From: Lentzea kentuckyensis
GTDB taxonomy: Bacteria; Actinomycetota; Actinomycetes; Mycobacteriales; Pseudonocardiaceae
Length of the DNA: 64,000 nt
Assembly: GCF_002150765.1 (NCBI RefSeq)
Contig: NZ_MUYM01000070.1
Span: 1-64,000 of the forward strand
Direction of reading: 5' to 3'
Shown here: positions 54,592 to 61,921 of the stretch, piece by piece
How positions within the stretch are numbered: the stretch's first letter is position 1
Layout of the letters: the number at the start of each line of letters is the position of its first letter
The notes under the pieces: generated by a model
What the model saw: the letters and a program-made list of their open reading frames with translations, nothing else
Told to the model about the DNA's origin: nothing
Databases searched by the model: none
Translations under genes and position numbers: made by a program

Positions 54592-55374
54592 TCAGGCCGC
54601 GAGCTGTGCGGCGATGCGTTCCGCGTAGTCCGCAGGCACGTTCAGCGCGTCTTGGACGTCCTGCGCTGTCATCGCTCGGCCTTGAGCGCGGACCGCGTTC
54701 GTCTTGGCGTCCAACGCGCCCTGGAGGTGCCCAGGAAGCCGCACGGCGGATCGGACGGGTGGCGGGGTAGCAACAGGGTTGGTGGGAGCGGGAGCGACGA
54801 CCTGAGCGGCCAGATCGCGCGCGGCGTTGCAGCGCTGCTGAATGACCGGCATGACTTCGGCCAGCAGGAACACCACGAGCGGAATCACGAGGTGCAGGAA
54901 CACCATCCCGGCGTTGATCTGCCCGTCTGGAGGCCGCAGGGACGACCACACGTTGGTGACGAGCGTGGCCCCGAGCAGCACCCGCTTGAGCCACTTGACC
55001 GGCCGGTCATCGACCGCCAGGCCGTGCGACAACATCTGTGCTTCCCACCGTAGGAGCGTGATCAGGATTCCGGCGAAGGCCGGTTCCACGAGCCACGCGC
55101 CCCACCACATCGGGTCGGATGGCCCGAGGCTTCCGGCGAGGAACGCTTGCACGCCGGTCGCGGTGAAGCCGAGACCGCAGGTCATGAAGCACCACATGGA
55201 GCGCGTCACCGAGACTCGGAACCGGTCCGCCCGCACGGCCGCGAGCAACGGGTTCGCGGCGAGCTGGTGGATGTCCTGCGCCTCTTCAAGTTGCGCTCGC
55301 AGGCGCCGAACGGTTCGAGTCTCGCGAGGTTCGGAGGACTCGCTTTCGTTGGTGTGCTTGGACTTCCCGGACAC
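54592..55374 (-). CDS. DUF2637-type membrane protein (conjugal spread, SpdB-like)
   Basis: 260 residues from GTG 55374; the frame continues upstream as a shadow. A ~60-residue charged N-terminus is followed by four transmembrane helices: MWCFMTCGLGFTATGVQAFL, PMWWGAWLVEPAFAGILITL, VLLGATLVTNVWSSL, MVFLHLVIPLVVFLLAEVM. This is the DUF2637 arrangement seen in AICE spread proteins, which help DNA pass between mycelial compartments. The Ala-rich C-terminal region looks helical, possibly DNA- or partner-binding. Confidence 0.7.
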   Translation of the reverse strand: MSGKSKHTNESESSEPRETRTVRRLRAQLEEAQDIHQLAANPLLAAVRADRFRVSVTRSMWCFMTCGLGFTATGVQAFLAGSLGPSDPMWWGAWLVEPAFAGILITLLRWEAQMLSHGLAVDDRPVKWLKRVLLGATLVTNVWSSLRPPDGQINAGMVFLHLVIPLVVFLLAEVMPVIQQRCNAARDLAAQVVAPAPTNPVATPPPVRSAVRLPGHLQGALDAKTNAVRAQGRAMTAQDVQDALNVPADYAERIAAQLAA

Positions 55375-55382
55375 CTGGCCAC

Positions 55383-55568
55383 CTACTTCCCGTATGCGGC
55401 CTTGCGGAGGAGAGCCCCGAGCCAGAGCAGTTCGGCGACGAGCACCAGGAGCCCGACGAACCCGAACAGCAGGTACATGCAGAGCAGCGAGGCCGCAGCG
55501 GCGAGCACGATGTGAGCGACGCGGGCGAAGCTGCGGAGGTTGACCGGCACGGCGAGTACGAGCTTCAT
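55383..55568 (-). CDS. Small two-helix membrane protein
   Basis: 61 residues from ATG 55568, just after the whiB stop region. Two hydrophobic stretches (RVAHIVLAAAASLLCMYLLF, GFVGLLVLVAELLWLGALL) and almost no soluble part. Similar small proteins occur next to spdB genes in AICEs. Tight spacing (9 bases to the next start) argues for a real gene. Confidence 0.6.
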   Translation of the reverse strand: MKLVLAVPVNLRSFARVAHIVLAAAASLLCMYLLFGFVGLLVLVAELLWLGALLRKAAYGK

Positions 55569-55882
55569 CAGGCCACGTCCTTTGTGTTCCTGGCGGGGTA
55601 GTGGATGCGGCGGCGTTCGGCGCCGGACAGGCCGCCCACGACGCCAAAGGCGTTGTCTCGGTACCGAGCGGGTCCGTTCGCTTCCCAGCTGAGTTGGTTC
55701 TCTCGGCACTCAGCGAGGACCGGGCAGGTGGCGCACACGGCCTTGGCGGCCGCAGTTCGGCCGGCGGTGTGGAACAGGGTTGAATCGGCGTCGGCGCAGG
55801 CAGCCCGGTCACGCCAGGCGGGCGGTTCGCCGCCGAACAGGAGCTTCATCAGCACGCGGTAGCCGTGCGGTTCGGCGTTCAC
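55568..55882 (-). CDS. WhiB-family iron-sulfur transcription factor
   Basis: 104 residues, GTG 55882 (GTGA overlap with the upstream gene). Four Cys ligands of the WhiB 4Fe-4S cluster: AACADADSTLF and VCATCPVLAEC (spacing C-x(n)-C-x2-C-x5-C). The turn motif is GVVGGLSGAERRR: the usual Trp of G(V/I)WGG is Val. A basic C-terminal tail follows. Plasmid- and phage-borne WhiB proteins often modulate host sigma-factor activity; target here unknown. Confidence 0.88.
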   Translation of the reverse strand: MNAEPHGYRVLMKLLFGGEPPAWRDRAACADADSTLFHTAGRTAAAKAVCATCPVLAECRENQLSWEANGPARYRDNAFGVVGGLSGAERRRIHYPARNTKDVA

Positions 55883-56343
55883 GCGGCCACCGCCAACGGC
55901 GAAGATGGACTACGACGCGCGGCCTGGACGACCTGGGCGACCTCATCGAAGGTGACCTGTTCCGGCGTGCACGCGGAGAGCCGGAAGGCGTTGGCGAGCA
56001 CCGCCGCCGAGCTGGACTTGAGCTTGCCGCCCAGCTCGACCACCGAGGCCGACGCGGCCAGCCCCAGCGTGATCCCGGAGCCGGTCCGTCCGGTCGCAGC
56101 AACCGACAGAGTTCCCGCGGCTTGCAGTGACCACGTCAGCTCGACCCCGTGCAGCGAGGCCGCCCAGATCAGCAGGCAGGCGAGCCGATCGGGTGCGGTG
56201 CCGGAGGTGAATTCGGCATGCACCGAGCCGGACGGCGTGGAGATGACCAGGCGGTCTGGCCGGGGCAGGCCGAGCGTGCGGATGTGGCCGCGGATCGAGC
56301 GGAGAAGGCCGTCCAGGCGACGAGGTGCGCTGTTTTCGGGCAT
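55879..56343 (-). CDS. Hypothetical AICE protein
   Basis: 154 residues, ATG 56343, coupled to whiB by a GTGA overlap. Soluble, no signal peptide. N-terminal RRLDGLLRSIRGHIRTLGL helix, then beta-rich segments (LVISTPSGSVHAEF) and an Ala-rich C-terminus. No family recognised. Its position between traSA and whiB suggests a role in transfer or its control. Confidence 0.6.
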   Translation of the reverse strand: MPENSAPRRLDGLLRSIRGHIRTLGLPRPDRLVISTPSGSVHAEFTSGTAPDRLACLLIWAASLHGVELTWSLQAAGTLSVAATGRTGSGITLGLAASASVVELGGKLKSSSAAVLANAFRLSACTPEQVTFDEVAQVVQAARRSPSSPLAVAA

Positions 56344-56391
56344 GACAAGACCTCCACGATTAGTGGCGAAAAGTGTTGGGGTGAAAGAAGC

Positions 56392-57762
56392 TCAGGCGAT
56401 CGAGCGAATGGAGCCGGTCTGTCCGTTGCGGACGAACTCCACGAGCTCGCGGATGTTCTCGTCCGTCGTGTACGCCGCGCGGACCCGGCGGGGCACTCGT
56501 GAGCGTTCGTCCGTGCGGTAGCCGATGCCAGCGGTCTCTGGCACGGCGGGAATCTGGTCGGCGATCGCGCCCCGCTCCCGAGCGCCCTCACCCAGCACCA
56601 TGTCCGGGTGCGTTGGTGAGGTCGCGCGCAGGCACACGCGGTTCGGGAACAGGTCCCGGATCTTCAGCGTGTCCTTGTCCGGCTCCTGGATGTACGCGTC
56701 AGCGGCGTGCAGCGTCGCGCGGCCCATCGACGTTCCCCGAGCCAGCAGAGCCGTGATCTCTCGGGCGTACTCCGGCCGGTAAGCGACCAGAGAACCGATC
56801 TCGTCCACGATCAGGAGGTTGAGCGGGTACTCACGCGAGGGTTGGACCGACCGAAGCCCCGCCCGCTGCATCCGCTTCTGGGTGCGCTCCATGTCGTTCA
56901 CCCACATCTCGATCAGCTCCAGGCAATCGCCCGCGTCATCGGCGTAGCGGTTCTCCGTGATCGGTTTGATGGCCGCGAACTCCAGGTACTTCGGGTCGCA
57001 GACCCACAAGCGGACGATGCCGTCCCTGATCAGCGGGGCCATCGAGCGAAGCTTGGCGAACGCGACCGAGTTCTTGCCCGACCCCGTGCCACCAGCCGTC
57101 AGGGTGTGCGTGCCCTGGATGGGTTCGGTCCAGTCGCCGCCGTACTCGTCCTCACCCAGCAGCACCGCCCGCAGGTTTACATCCTCGGAGTGCTCGGGCA
57201 TGTCCGGCGCCGGGATGACCTCCGTGAACGGTTCGTCACGCTGGACCACGAGCGCCACGTAGCCGGGCTTCATCAGCTCGATCGCAACGCGTTCAGCCTC
57301 GATCGAGTGCGCCAGCTCCTCGGCCTGCCGGGCGAAGTGCATCGGTGACTGGCCCTTGGCCAGCTTCACCAACACGGTGTCGATCGACGGCGAGTACGAC
57401 CGGACACGCACCACACGCGGGTAGTTCGTGACCTTCTTCCGGCGGTGCTCGGTCGTGAGCTTGTGGACGTCCATCAGGTCTCGCCAACGTCCACCGGAGT
57501 AGGCCCCGAACCACCGGCGCTGCCAGGCCCTCAAGACCGGCGCAGCCAGCGTGTCGAACGAGTCCGGGTGACCCCGGTACCAAAGCCCGGTCGCTCCGGC
57601 CGCGCCGCCGAGGACGTAGCCGGTGGTCGTAGGGCCGAGTGTGCATGCACCGGCAGCGACAGCCGACGGTGCGAGCATCCATTCCGGGTTCCTGGCCAGC
57701 CACCGCGCCGCGCGGAACTCGGCGGCCACAACGCGCTTGCTTGCGTTCCACTTCCAACCCAC
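56392..57762 (-). CDS. traSA: TraSA-like FtsK/SpoIIIE DNA translocase
   Basis: 456 residues from GTG 57762, chosen because AAGGAG lies seven bases upstream (an ATG at 57786 adds eight residues). N-terminal hydrophobic segment (MLAPSAVAAGACTL) for membrane placement. Walker A in LTAGGTGSGKNSVAFAKL (~residue 225), Walker B in NLLIVDEIGSLVAY (~330), and an FtsK sensor region RATSPTHPDMVLGEGAR. Transfers double-stranded element DNA between hyphae, the AICE mode, without relaxase. Confidence 0.92.
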   Translation of the reverse strand: MGWKWNASKRVVAAEFRAARWLARNPEWMLAPSAVAAGACTLGPTTTGYVLGGAAGATGLWYRGHPDSFDTLAAPVLRAWQRRWFGAYSGGRWRDLMDVHKLTTEHRRKKVTNYPRVVRVRSYSPSIDTVLVKLAKGQSPMHFARQAEELAHSIEAERVAIELMKPGYVALVVQRDEPFTEVIPAPDMPEHSEDVNLRAVLLGEDEYGGDWTEPIQGTHTLTAGGTGSGKNSVAFAKLRSMAPLIRDGIVRLWVCDPKYLEFAAIKPITENRYADDAGDCLELIEMWVNDMERTQKRMQRAGLRSVQPSREYPLNLLIVDEIGSLVAYRPEYAREITALLARGTSMGRATLHAADAYIQEPDKDTLKIRDLFPNRVCLRATSPTHPDMVLGEGARERGAIADQIPAVPETAGIGYRTDERSRVPRRVRAAYTTDENIRELVEFVRNGQTGSIRSIA

Positions 57763-57785
57763 TGCTGAACTCCTTGGTAGATGCA

Positions 57786-57824
57786 CGACGGCCGACCCTC
57801 GAATGTGTCGAAGATCGGCCGTCG
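57786..57824 (-). terminator. Hairpin upstream of traSA
   Basis: Perfect 10-bp arms CGACGGCCGA/TCGGCCGTCG (57786-57795, 57815-57824) with an inner TCGA/TCGA pairing. No T tract follows on the minus strand, so it could be an attenuator or mRNA stabiliser between the 57-residue gene and traSA. Confidence 0.55.
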
Positions 57825-57841
57825 CGTTGATCAGTGCGGAT

Positions 57842-58015
57842 CTAGTCCTTGGGCAGTTGTCCGCGGGCGTAGGACGCTTCCGTGGTCAGCACGCTGACCG
57901 AGCGGACGAACCGGCGCCGCAGGTCCGTGAAGCCCTCCCGGCGATCCATTGCCGTGCGGAGTTGCTTCATCGCCTGGTCCACGTTGGACACGGCGTTGTC
58001 GAGCTGGTGAGACAT
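57842..58015 (-). CDS. Small hypothetical AICE protein (57 residues)
   Basis: MSHQLDNAVSNVDQAMKQLR starts the protein; the rest is basic and helical (FTDLRRRFVRSVSVL) and ends QLPKD. ATG 58015 has GGGGAG six bases upstream. The stop of the preceding gene lies three bases before, consistent with coupling. Function unknown. Confidence 0.6.
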   Translation of the reverse strand: MSHQLDNAVSNVDQAMKQLRTAMDRREGFTDLRRRFVRSVSVLTTEASYARGQLPKD

Positions 58016-58018
58016 CGA

Positions 58019-58285
58019 TCAGGCTCCCCACTCTTTGGCCTTCAAATTGATCTCATGCCGCTTGGCTTGCTCCCGAAGCGCACTGAGGTCGTTCCGCGCG
58101 GTCCGCAGGTAGCCCTTGAGTTCGTCTGGCGTGGCGACCCTCCAACTGCCAGCCTTTCCCGGCTTCTCACTCATCTTGTTGATGAGCTTTTCCAGCGGCA
58201 CGAGCAGTTCCTCAACGAAGTCCATCGCGCCAACGAACGAGCCGTACCGCTGCTGCGCCCGCTCGTTCAACATCTCTTGGATCAA
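58019..58285 (-). CDS. Small hypothetical helical protein (88 residues)
   Basis: Starts with MIQEMLNERAQQRYG, is coiled-coil-like (LLVPLEKLINKMSEK; TARNDLSALREQAKRHEI) and contains ELKGYLRTARNDL. ATG 58285 overlaps the preceding gene's stop (ATGA). No signal or membrane segment. Unknown; conserved gene spacing suggests a real AICE gene. Confidence 0.6.
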   Translation of the reverse strand: MIQEMLNERAQQRYGSFVGAMDFVEELLVPLEKLINKMSEKPGKAGSWRVATPDELKGYLRTARNDLSALREQAKRHEINLKAKEWGA

Positions 58286-58494
58286 CTGGCCAACCTCTCA
58301 GTTCTGGTGTCTCCCACGTAGATGAAGCGGTACAGCGCCTGCTGCAACTCCAGGTGGTCTCGCCAGCTCTGGCCGACGCCCGGAAAGCCGTGCTTCGCAA
58401 GGACTTCGCCAACCTCGTGGACGAAGCCGAACGTGAAGCGCGGGTCATCGCCGTCCGGATCGGCGAGTTCGATCGGGTACGAGCGCTCTTCCAT
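58282..58494 (-). CDS. Small hypothetical acidic protein (70 residues)
   Basis: Start ATG 58494 chosen for its AAAGGAG sequence seven bases upstream; the frame opens 26 codons earlier without one. MEERSYPIELADPDGDDPRF is followed by EVGEVLAKHGFPGVG and a helix LELQQALYRFIYV. No family recognised. First of three overlapping small genes ahead of traSA. Confidence 0.6.
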   Translation of the reverse strand: MEERSYPIELADPDGDDPRFTFGFVHEVGEVLAKHGFPGVGQSWRDHLELQQALYRFIYVGDTRTERLAS

Positions 58495-58561
58495 GCCGAA
58501 ACTCCTTTCGGGAGGCACGGCAAACCCAGGAACGAAGGCGTACCTGGGTTCACCGAATCTC

Positions 58562-58584
58562 CCGGAGCGCACGAAATGCTCCGG
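58562..58584 (-). other. 7-bp hairpin ahead of the small-gene cluster
   Basis: CCGGAGC and GCTCCGG arms with a 9-nt loop, between the upstream terminator and the 70-residue gene. May act with the larger structure at 58619-58683. Confidence 0.45.
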
Positions 58585-58618
58585 ATTTAGGCATGGTTCG
58601 ACTCACTGTGGAATTCTC

Positions 58619-58683
58619 AAAGAACAAAAATGAGCGCCCTGGCCCGACTCGAAGCGGGCTACCGGCCTGCCGGGCAGGGCTCA
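58619..58683 (-). terminator. Three-way-junction terminator with tRNA-like T-arm
   Basis: Read on the minus strand, an outer stem (TGAGCCCTG with CAGGGCGCTCA, two-base bulge) encloses a CCGG-loop-CCGG hairpin and a GCCCG-CTTCGAGT-CGGGC hairpin that resembles a tRNA T-arm. TTTTTGTTCTTT follows directly. It starts a few bases after the stop of the 129-residue gene, so termination is its likely role. Confidence 0.6.
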
Positions 58684-58688
58684 CGGGA

Positions 58689-59078
58689 CTAAGCCGCGGG
58701 AGCCACCACGACCTGGGCCGCCGGGGTAAGGCCATCAGCCTTGAACCACAGGCCGGACGCGGTGATCTTCCCGTCGTCCCCGCGCATCTCGTACGTGTTG
58801 ATCACGGGGTTGACCAGCTCGATGTAGTCGCCCTCCTCGAACCCCGCGCCGGGGTCGCGAGGGAGGTTGACGCGGATCTCTTCGCCCTTCGCCTTACGGC
58901 GGCCCTCGGTCGGTCGGGGCTTGGCGAACAGCACCACCACGAACTGCTCTTCGTTCGTGTGGCGGTCGATCACGGGCACCAGTTGCCCACCGTCAAGTTC
59001 GCGCATCTTCACGCAGGGCGTTTCGGTGATCATGAGCTTGTAGTGGGACAGGATCACCGGGATGTCGTTCAGGGCCAC
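58689..59078 (-). CDS. Hypothetical AICE protein, possible OB-like fold
   Basis: 129 residues, ATG 59078 with GAGAGG upstream. Beta-rich: VILSHYKLMITETPCVKM, QFVVVLFAKPRP, EEIRVNLPRDPGAGFEEGDYIELV and a C-terminal hydrophobic TPAAQVVVAPAA. Divergent from the GntR gene and likely under its control, the position held by replication/transfer control genes in pSAM2 relatives. I do not recognise the family; an OB-like barrel is a guess from strand pattern. Confidence 0.6.
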   Translation of the reverse strand: MALNDIPVILSHYKLMITETPCVKMRELDGGQLVPVIDRHTNEEQFVVVLFAKPRPTEGRRKAKGEEIRVNLPRDPGAGFEEGDYIELVNPVINTYEMRGDDGKITASGLWFKADGLTPAAQVVVAPAA

Positions 59079-59124
59079 GTTGGTACCTCTCGTAGTAGGC
59101 CTTGCTCTATCACTACAACCAACA

Positions 59125-59139
59125 TAGCTAGTAGAGCTA
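59125..59139. promoter_or_regulatory. Putative GntR/KorSA operator 1
   Basis: TAGCT-AGTAG-AGCTA, a 5-bp inverted repeat with 5-bp spacer, 47 bases before the leftward gene start. Shares the AGCT-N5-AGCT core with operator 2. Confidence 0.55.
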
Positions 59140-59170
59140 GAAGAGTCACTGGTCCAATCGGGTGATATTC

Positions 59171-59183
59171 AGCTTTGCTAGCT
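59171..59183. promoter_or_regulatory. Putative GntR/KorSA operator 2
   Basis: AGCT-TTGCT-AGCT, just upstream of a TACAGT -10-like hexamer (59191-59196) that lies seven bases before the regulator ATG. The mRNA may be leaderless; a repressor here would block its own promoter. Confidence 0.55.
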
Positions 59184-59202
59184 TTGTCGCTACAGTGTGT
59201 GC

Positions 59203-59604
59203 ATGGCACTTGATCCCGCGGACCCGCGGCCGGCGTATCAGCAGATCGCTGATGACCTGCGGCGATACATCGCGTCCGACGCCGTACAGGTGGGGGACAA
59301 GCTGCCGTCGCTGGCTGAGTTGCAGACGAAGTACGGCCGCGCCGTCATGACCTTGCAGAAGGCACTGGACGTGCTGCGCACCGCCGGGCTCGTCATGTCC
59401 CGCCAGGGCGAGGGCACCATCGTGGTGAAGAAGCCAGAAGCCCACACGGAGGAGCCGGAAGTTGGCTCCCCGCATGAGCTTCGGGCAATCCTGGAGAAGA
59501 TCAGCGGCACGCTGGACAACCTCAGCGAGCGCGTTTCCGCCGTTGAGGCGGAGGTGTTCGGCTCTCCTTCAGGTGGTCCTCGATCCGGGTCAGACGATCG
59601 CTGA
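59203..59604 (+). CDS. GntR-family regulator (KorSA-like)
   Basis: 133 residues from ATG 59203 (GTG 59197 adds two). N-terminal GntR HTH: ALDPADPRPAYQQIADDLRR, GDKLPSLAELQTKYGRAVMT and ALDVLRTAGLVMSRQGEGT; the C-terminal ~55 residues are a short coiled coil (AILEKISGTLDNLSERVSAVE) rather than a UTRA ligand domain. This size and place match KorSA, the repressor of pSAM2 transfer and replication genes. Its 3' end overlaps an antisense small gene. Confidence 0.85.
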   Translation: MALDPADPRPAYQQIADDLRRYIASDAVQVGDKLPSLAELQTKYGRAVMTLQKALDVLRTAGLVMSRQGEGTIVVKKPEAHTEEPEVGSPHELRAILEKISGTLDNLSERVSAVEAEVFGSPSGGPRSGSDDR

Positions 59605-59686
59605 GTTCGTCCACCTTGGAATCCAACTTGGAGGCCAAGGAGTACAGATCACGCCACGTCTCTGCGGTCCATCCGGTCTCTGACAC
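59522..59686 (-). CDS. Small coiled-coil protein (54 residues), antisense to the GntR gene end
   Basis: GTG 59686 follows a strong AAGGAGG five bases upstream. MSETGWTAETWRDLYSLASK, then heptad-like KLDSKVDELSDRLTRIEDHL and a basic tail (QRRKRAR). The last 83 bases run antisense through the 3' end of the GntR gene. Such short coiled coils occur in AICE/plasmid clusters; function unknown. Confidence 0.6.
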   Translation of the reverse strand: MSETGWTAETWRDLYSLASKLDSKVDELSDRLTRIEDHLKESRTPPPQRRKRAR

Positions 59687-59703
59687 CTTGCCCTCCTTCG
59701 CTG

Positions 59704-59826
59704 CTACCGGTTGTTCTTCTGGTGTGTTGGCGGTTCTGCCCTCCGAGCGGTGAACCGTTGCCAGGCGACGATGCCCGCGTAGACCACGACGAAGGACGTC
59801 AGAGCTTCCGCCGCTCGACCGATCAC
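59704..59826 (-). CDS. Small single-helix membrane protein (40 residues)
   Basis: GTG 59826 overlaps the stop of the upstream gene (GTGA). MIGRAAEALTSFVVVYAGIV is one hydrophobic helix, followed by a basic tail (WQRFTARRAE...QKNNR). Coupling on both sides favours a real gene despite its size. Confidence 0.5.
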   Translation of the reverse strand: MIGRAAEALTSFVVVYAGIVAWQRFTARRAEPPTHQKNNR

Positions 59827-60194
59827 GCCGGCCTTTCCGGTCCGCCCGGGCCGGTTTCTCCGAACCACTCGGCGTCGACCGTCAGCGCGTGCCGCCCGGC
59901 GAGCTGATCCGGCAGCTCCTCGGGCGTAGTGCCGACCTTTGCGGCGAGATCCTCGAAGTTGAGCTTCGGCCAGTTCGCCGTGAGTGCGTCGACTCGATCG
60001 GCGAAGGCCGTCGCGGCGCGCGAAAGGTTCCGCGCGAAACCGATCGCGAGCTCAGCCGCGTCCTGTCGCCCCGCCAACTGCACGGTGATCTGGGAGTCGC
60101 CGCACATCACGACGAGCGACGGGTGGCCTTGTGCGTGTTCGACCAGCGATGCTTCTGCGTCCTCTTCTGGCTGCACCAGTACGTAGAAGCCCAT
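59823..60194 (-). CDS. Hypothetical AICE protein
   Basis: 123 residues from ATG 60194, with GGAGGT seven bases upstream. Begins MGFYVLVQPEEDAEASLVEH with an edge-strand look, continues with LVVMCGDSQITVQLAG and helical LAIGFARNLSRAATAFADRV, and ends in a Pro/Gly-rich tail. No family recognised. Divergent from the zinc-ribbon/XRE gene. Confidence 0.6.
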   Translation of the reverse strand: MGFYVLVQPEEDAEASLVEHAQGHPSLVVMCGDSQITVQLAGRQDAAELAIGFARNLSRAATAFADRVDALTANWPKLNFEDLAAKVGTTPEELPDQLAGRHALTVDAEWFGETGPGGPERPA

Positions 60195-60375
60195 GTGATC
60201 CACCTCCGTTTGCGCCTGGGTCTTGTAGAACCACAGTCGCCCGCACGGAGCATCGATCCAATATCAACTACCGATGGCCGTATCGCTGGTATCGATAAGT
60301 CCAGGTTAAGGGCGTAATCGACCCGCTACACTCGGCTCAGGTTTTGGGGGTTGACCAGCAGGGGAGGGGTCGCGC
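60195..60375. promoter_or_regulatory. Divergent promoter region
   Basis: 181 bases between two divergent genes. Contains two GTATCG direct repeats (60280-60285 and 60289-60294, 9-bp spacing), two further ATCGAT words and a TACACT -10-like hexamer at 60327-60332. The repeats are candidate sites for the adjacent XRE-type protein. Confidence 0.4.
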
Positions 60376-61899
60376 GTGAGTTCGTCCAAGCAGCGCTGCC
60401 GCACCTGCGACACGATCTTGGCGAGCGACCGCAAGGGCACCTTGTGCGGCCGTTGCGAAGCCGCCCACGCCACTCACGCGCCCGTGCAGCGGCCAGAGTT
60501 CTGGCTTCAGCCGTCGATCCAGGACGCCCTGCACACCTTCAACATCGGCCAGCTCTTCCGCGCGTACCGCCAGGCCCACAGCCCGACGTTGCCGCAATCG
60601 ACCCTCGCGGCGTGGCTCGACATCACGCAAGGCCAGGTCAGCGTGATCGAGCGAGGACGCCGGCCGGTCACCGACCTCGAACGCCTTGAGCGTTGGTGCA
60701 ACGCCTTGCGCGTACCGCACGAACACCGGTGGTTCCGTGCGGGTTATCGCGATGCGGAAACCCAAGCGCCGCAAGAGAAATCACTTTCCGACCTTGGTCT
60801 TGCCTACGCGGCCTCTCTCCCGACTACGGTGGAAGTCGTAGCCGAGCTTGGGAGGCACGACATGGAACGCCGCACCTTCCTGTCCAGCGCGTTGTTCTCC
60901 GTCGCCGCATCGGTCGCACCGAGCCGAGACTGGTTGCTCGCCACGCTGGACGAGGCGACCACGGCCACCGGCAAGATCAGCACGGAGCAGGTCCAGGCGA
61001 TCCGCCGGACCTTCGGCGTGTTTCAGGAGCTCGACGTGATGCGCGGCGGTGGCCATGCCCGCGAGCAACTCGCGTCGTACCTGACCTCGCATGTTGTGCC
61101 GCTGCTGAAGTCGAACGACCCCGAGACGCCGAACGGCGCCGCGCTCTACGAGGCAGCCGCGGAACAGCTCTACCTCCTCGGGTGGATGGCGTTCGACAAC
61201 GGCGAGCACGCCTTGGCCCAGCGCTACCTCATCCAGTCGCTCCGCCTGGCGGAAGCCGCTGCGAGCCCGGACCTTGGCGCGCATGTCCTGGCCGGCCTTT
61301 CCGACCAGGCGACGCTCACCGGCGAGCCGGAGCAGGCGGTGCAGCTCGCGAAAGCTGGACGTGCCGGACTTCTCGCCAAGGGCAGCTCGACCGCATGTCT
61401 CGCAGACCTCTATGCGCTCCAGGCTCGCGCTGAAGCGGCGATGGGGGACGGGAAGGCCGCTGCGAAGAGCGTGCACCTGTCTGAGACGGCGTTCGAAAAC
61501 GTCTCCGCGGTGGACGAGCCGGAGTGGGCGCGGTTCATCGACCCCGCGTACCTCAACGGCGAGCACGCTCACACGTTCCGTGACCTGGAGCGTCCAGACG
61601 AGGCAGCCCACTTTGCCAGCTTGTCCATCGTGGAGTCCGAGCGCCAGAACCGGGCACGGCGCGGATCGATGGCGCAGGCCGCACTTGCTCGTGCCGCGAT
61701 CGACTCGCACGATCTCGAAGCCGCAGCGTCCGCAGGCATGGCGGCGGCGAAGCTCGCGGCTACGGTGAAGTCTTCCCGGTCCGTCGAGGCGGTTGCAGAC
61801 CTGCGTGTACGACTCCGTAGCCACGGTGAGTCGCCAGCTGTCAGGGACTTCCTCGATGTCTCCGGCGCACTACTGCCCGCCATGGGGCCGAAGTCATAG
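60376..61899 (+). CDS. Zinc-ribbon XRE-type regulator with TPR-like region
   Basis: 507 residues, GTG 60376 preceded by GGGGAGGGG. N-terminal zinc ribbon (Cys 8, 11, 24, 27) and an XRE HTH (LFRAYRQAHSPTLPQSTLAA, QGQVSVIERGRRPVTDLERL). The rest (~360 residues) is helical and tetratricopeptide-like (LYLLGWMAFDNGEHALAQRY; ALYEAAAEQ). This layout is common in actinomycete regulators, often near signalling or defence genes. The TIR gene follows 22 bases later, so both are probably one transcript. Confidence 0.78.
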   Translation: MSSSKQRCRTCDTILASDRKGTLCGRCEAAHATHAPVQRPEFWLQPSIQDALHTFNIGQLFRAYRQAHSPTLPQSTLAAWLDITQGQVSVIERGRRPVTDLERLERWCNALRVPHEHRWFRAGYRDAETQAPQEKSLSDLGLAYAASLPTTVEVVAELGRHDMERRTFLSSALFSVAASVAPSRDWLLATLDEATTATGKISTEQVQAIRRTFGVFQELDVMRGGGHAREQLASYLTSHVVPLLKSNDPETPNGAALYEAAAEQLYLLGWMAFDNGEHALAQRYLIQSLRLAEAAASPDLGAHVLAGLSDQATLTGEPEQAVQLAKAGRAGLLAKGSSTACLADLYALQARAEAAMGDGKAAAKSVHLSETAFENVSAVDEPEWARFIDPAYLNGEHAHTFRDLERPDEAAHFASLSIVESERQNRARRGSMAQAALARAAIDSHDLEAAASAGMAAAKLAATVKSSRSVEAVADLRVRLRSHGESPAVRDFLDVSGALLPAMGPKS

Positions 61900-61921
61900 G
61901 CAGTCGGGGGAATCAGCTTCG

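Noticed and set aside
58636..58683. Complete tRNA gene
   Set aside because: A T-arm-like hairpin exists but there is no anticodon arm, no D-arm and no canonical acceptor of 7 bp; read instead as a structured terminator.
58593..59165. Plus-strand 190-residue frame opposite the OB-like gene
   Set aside because: Arg/His-rich shadow without ribosome-binding site or family similarity; the minus-strand gene has normal composition and a start signal.
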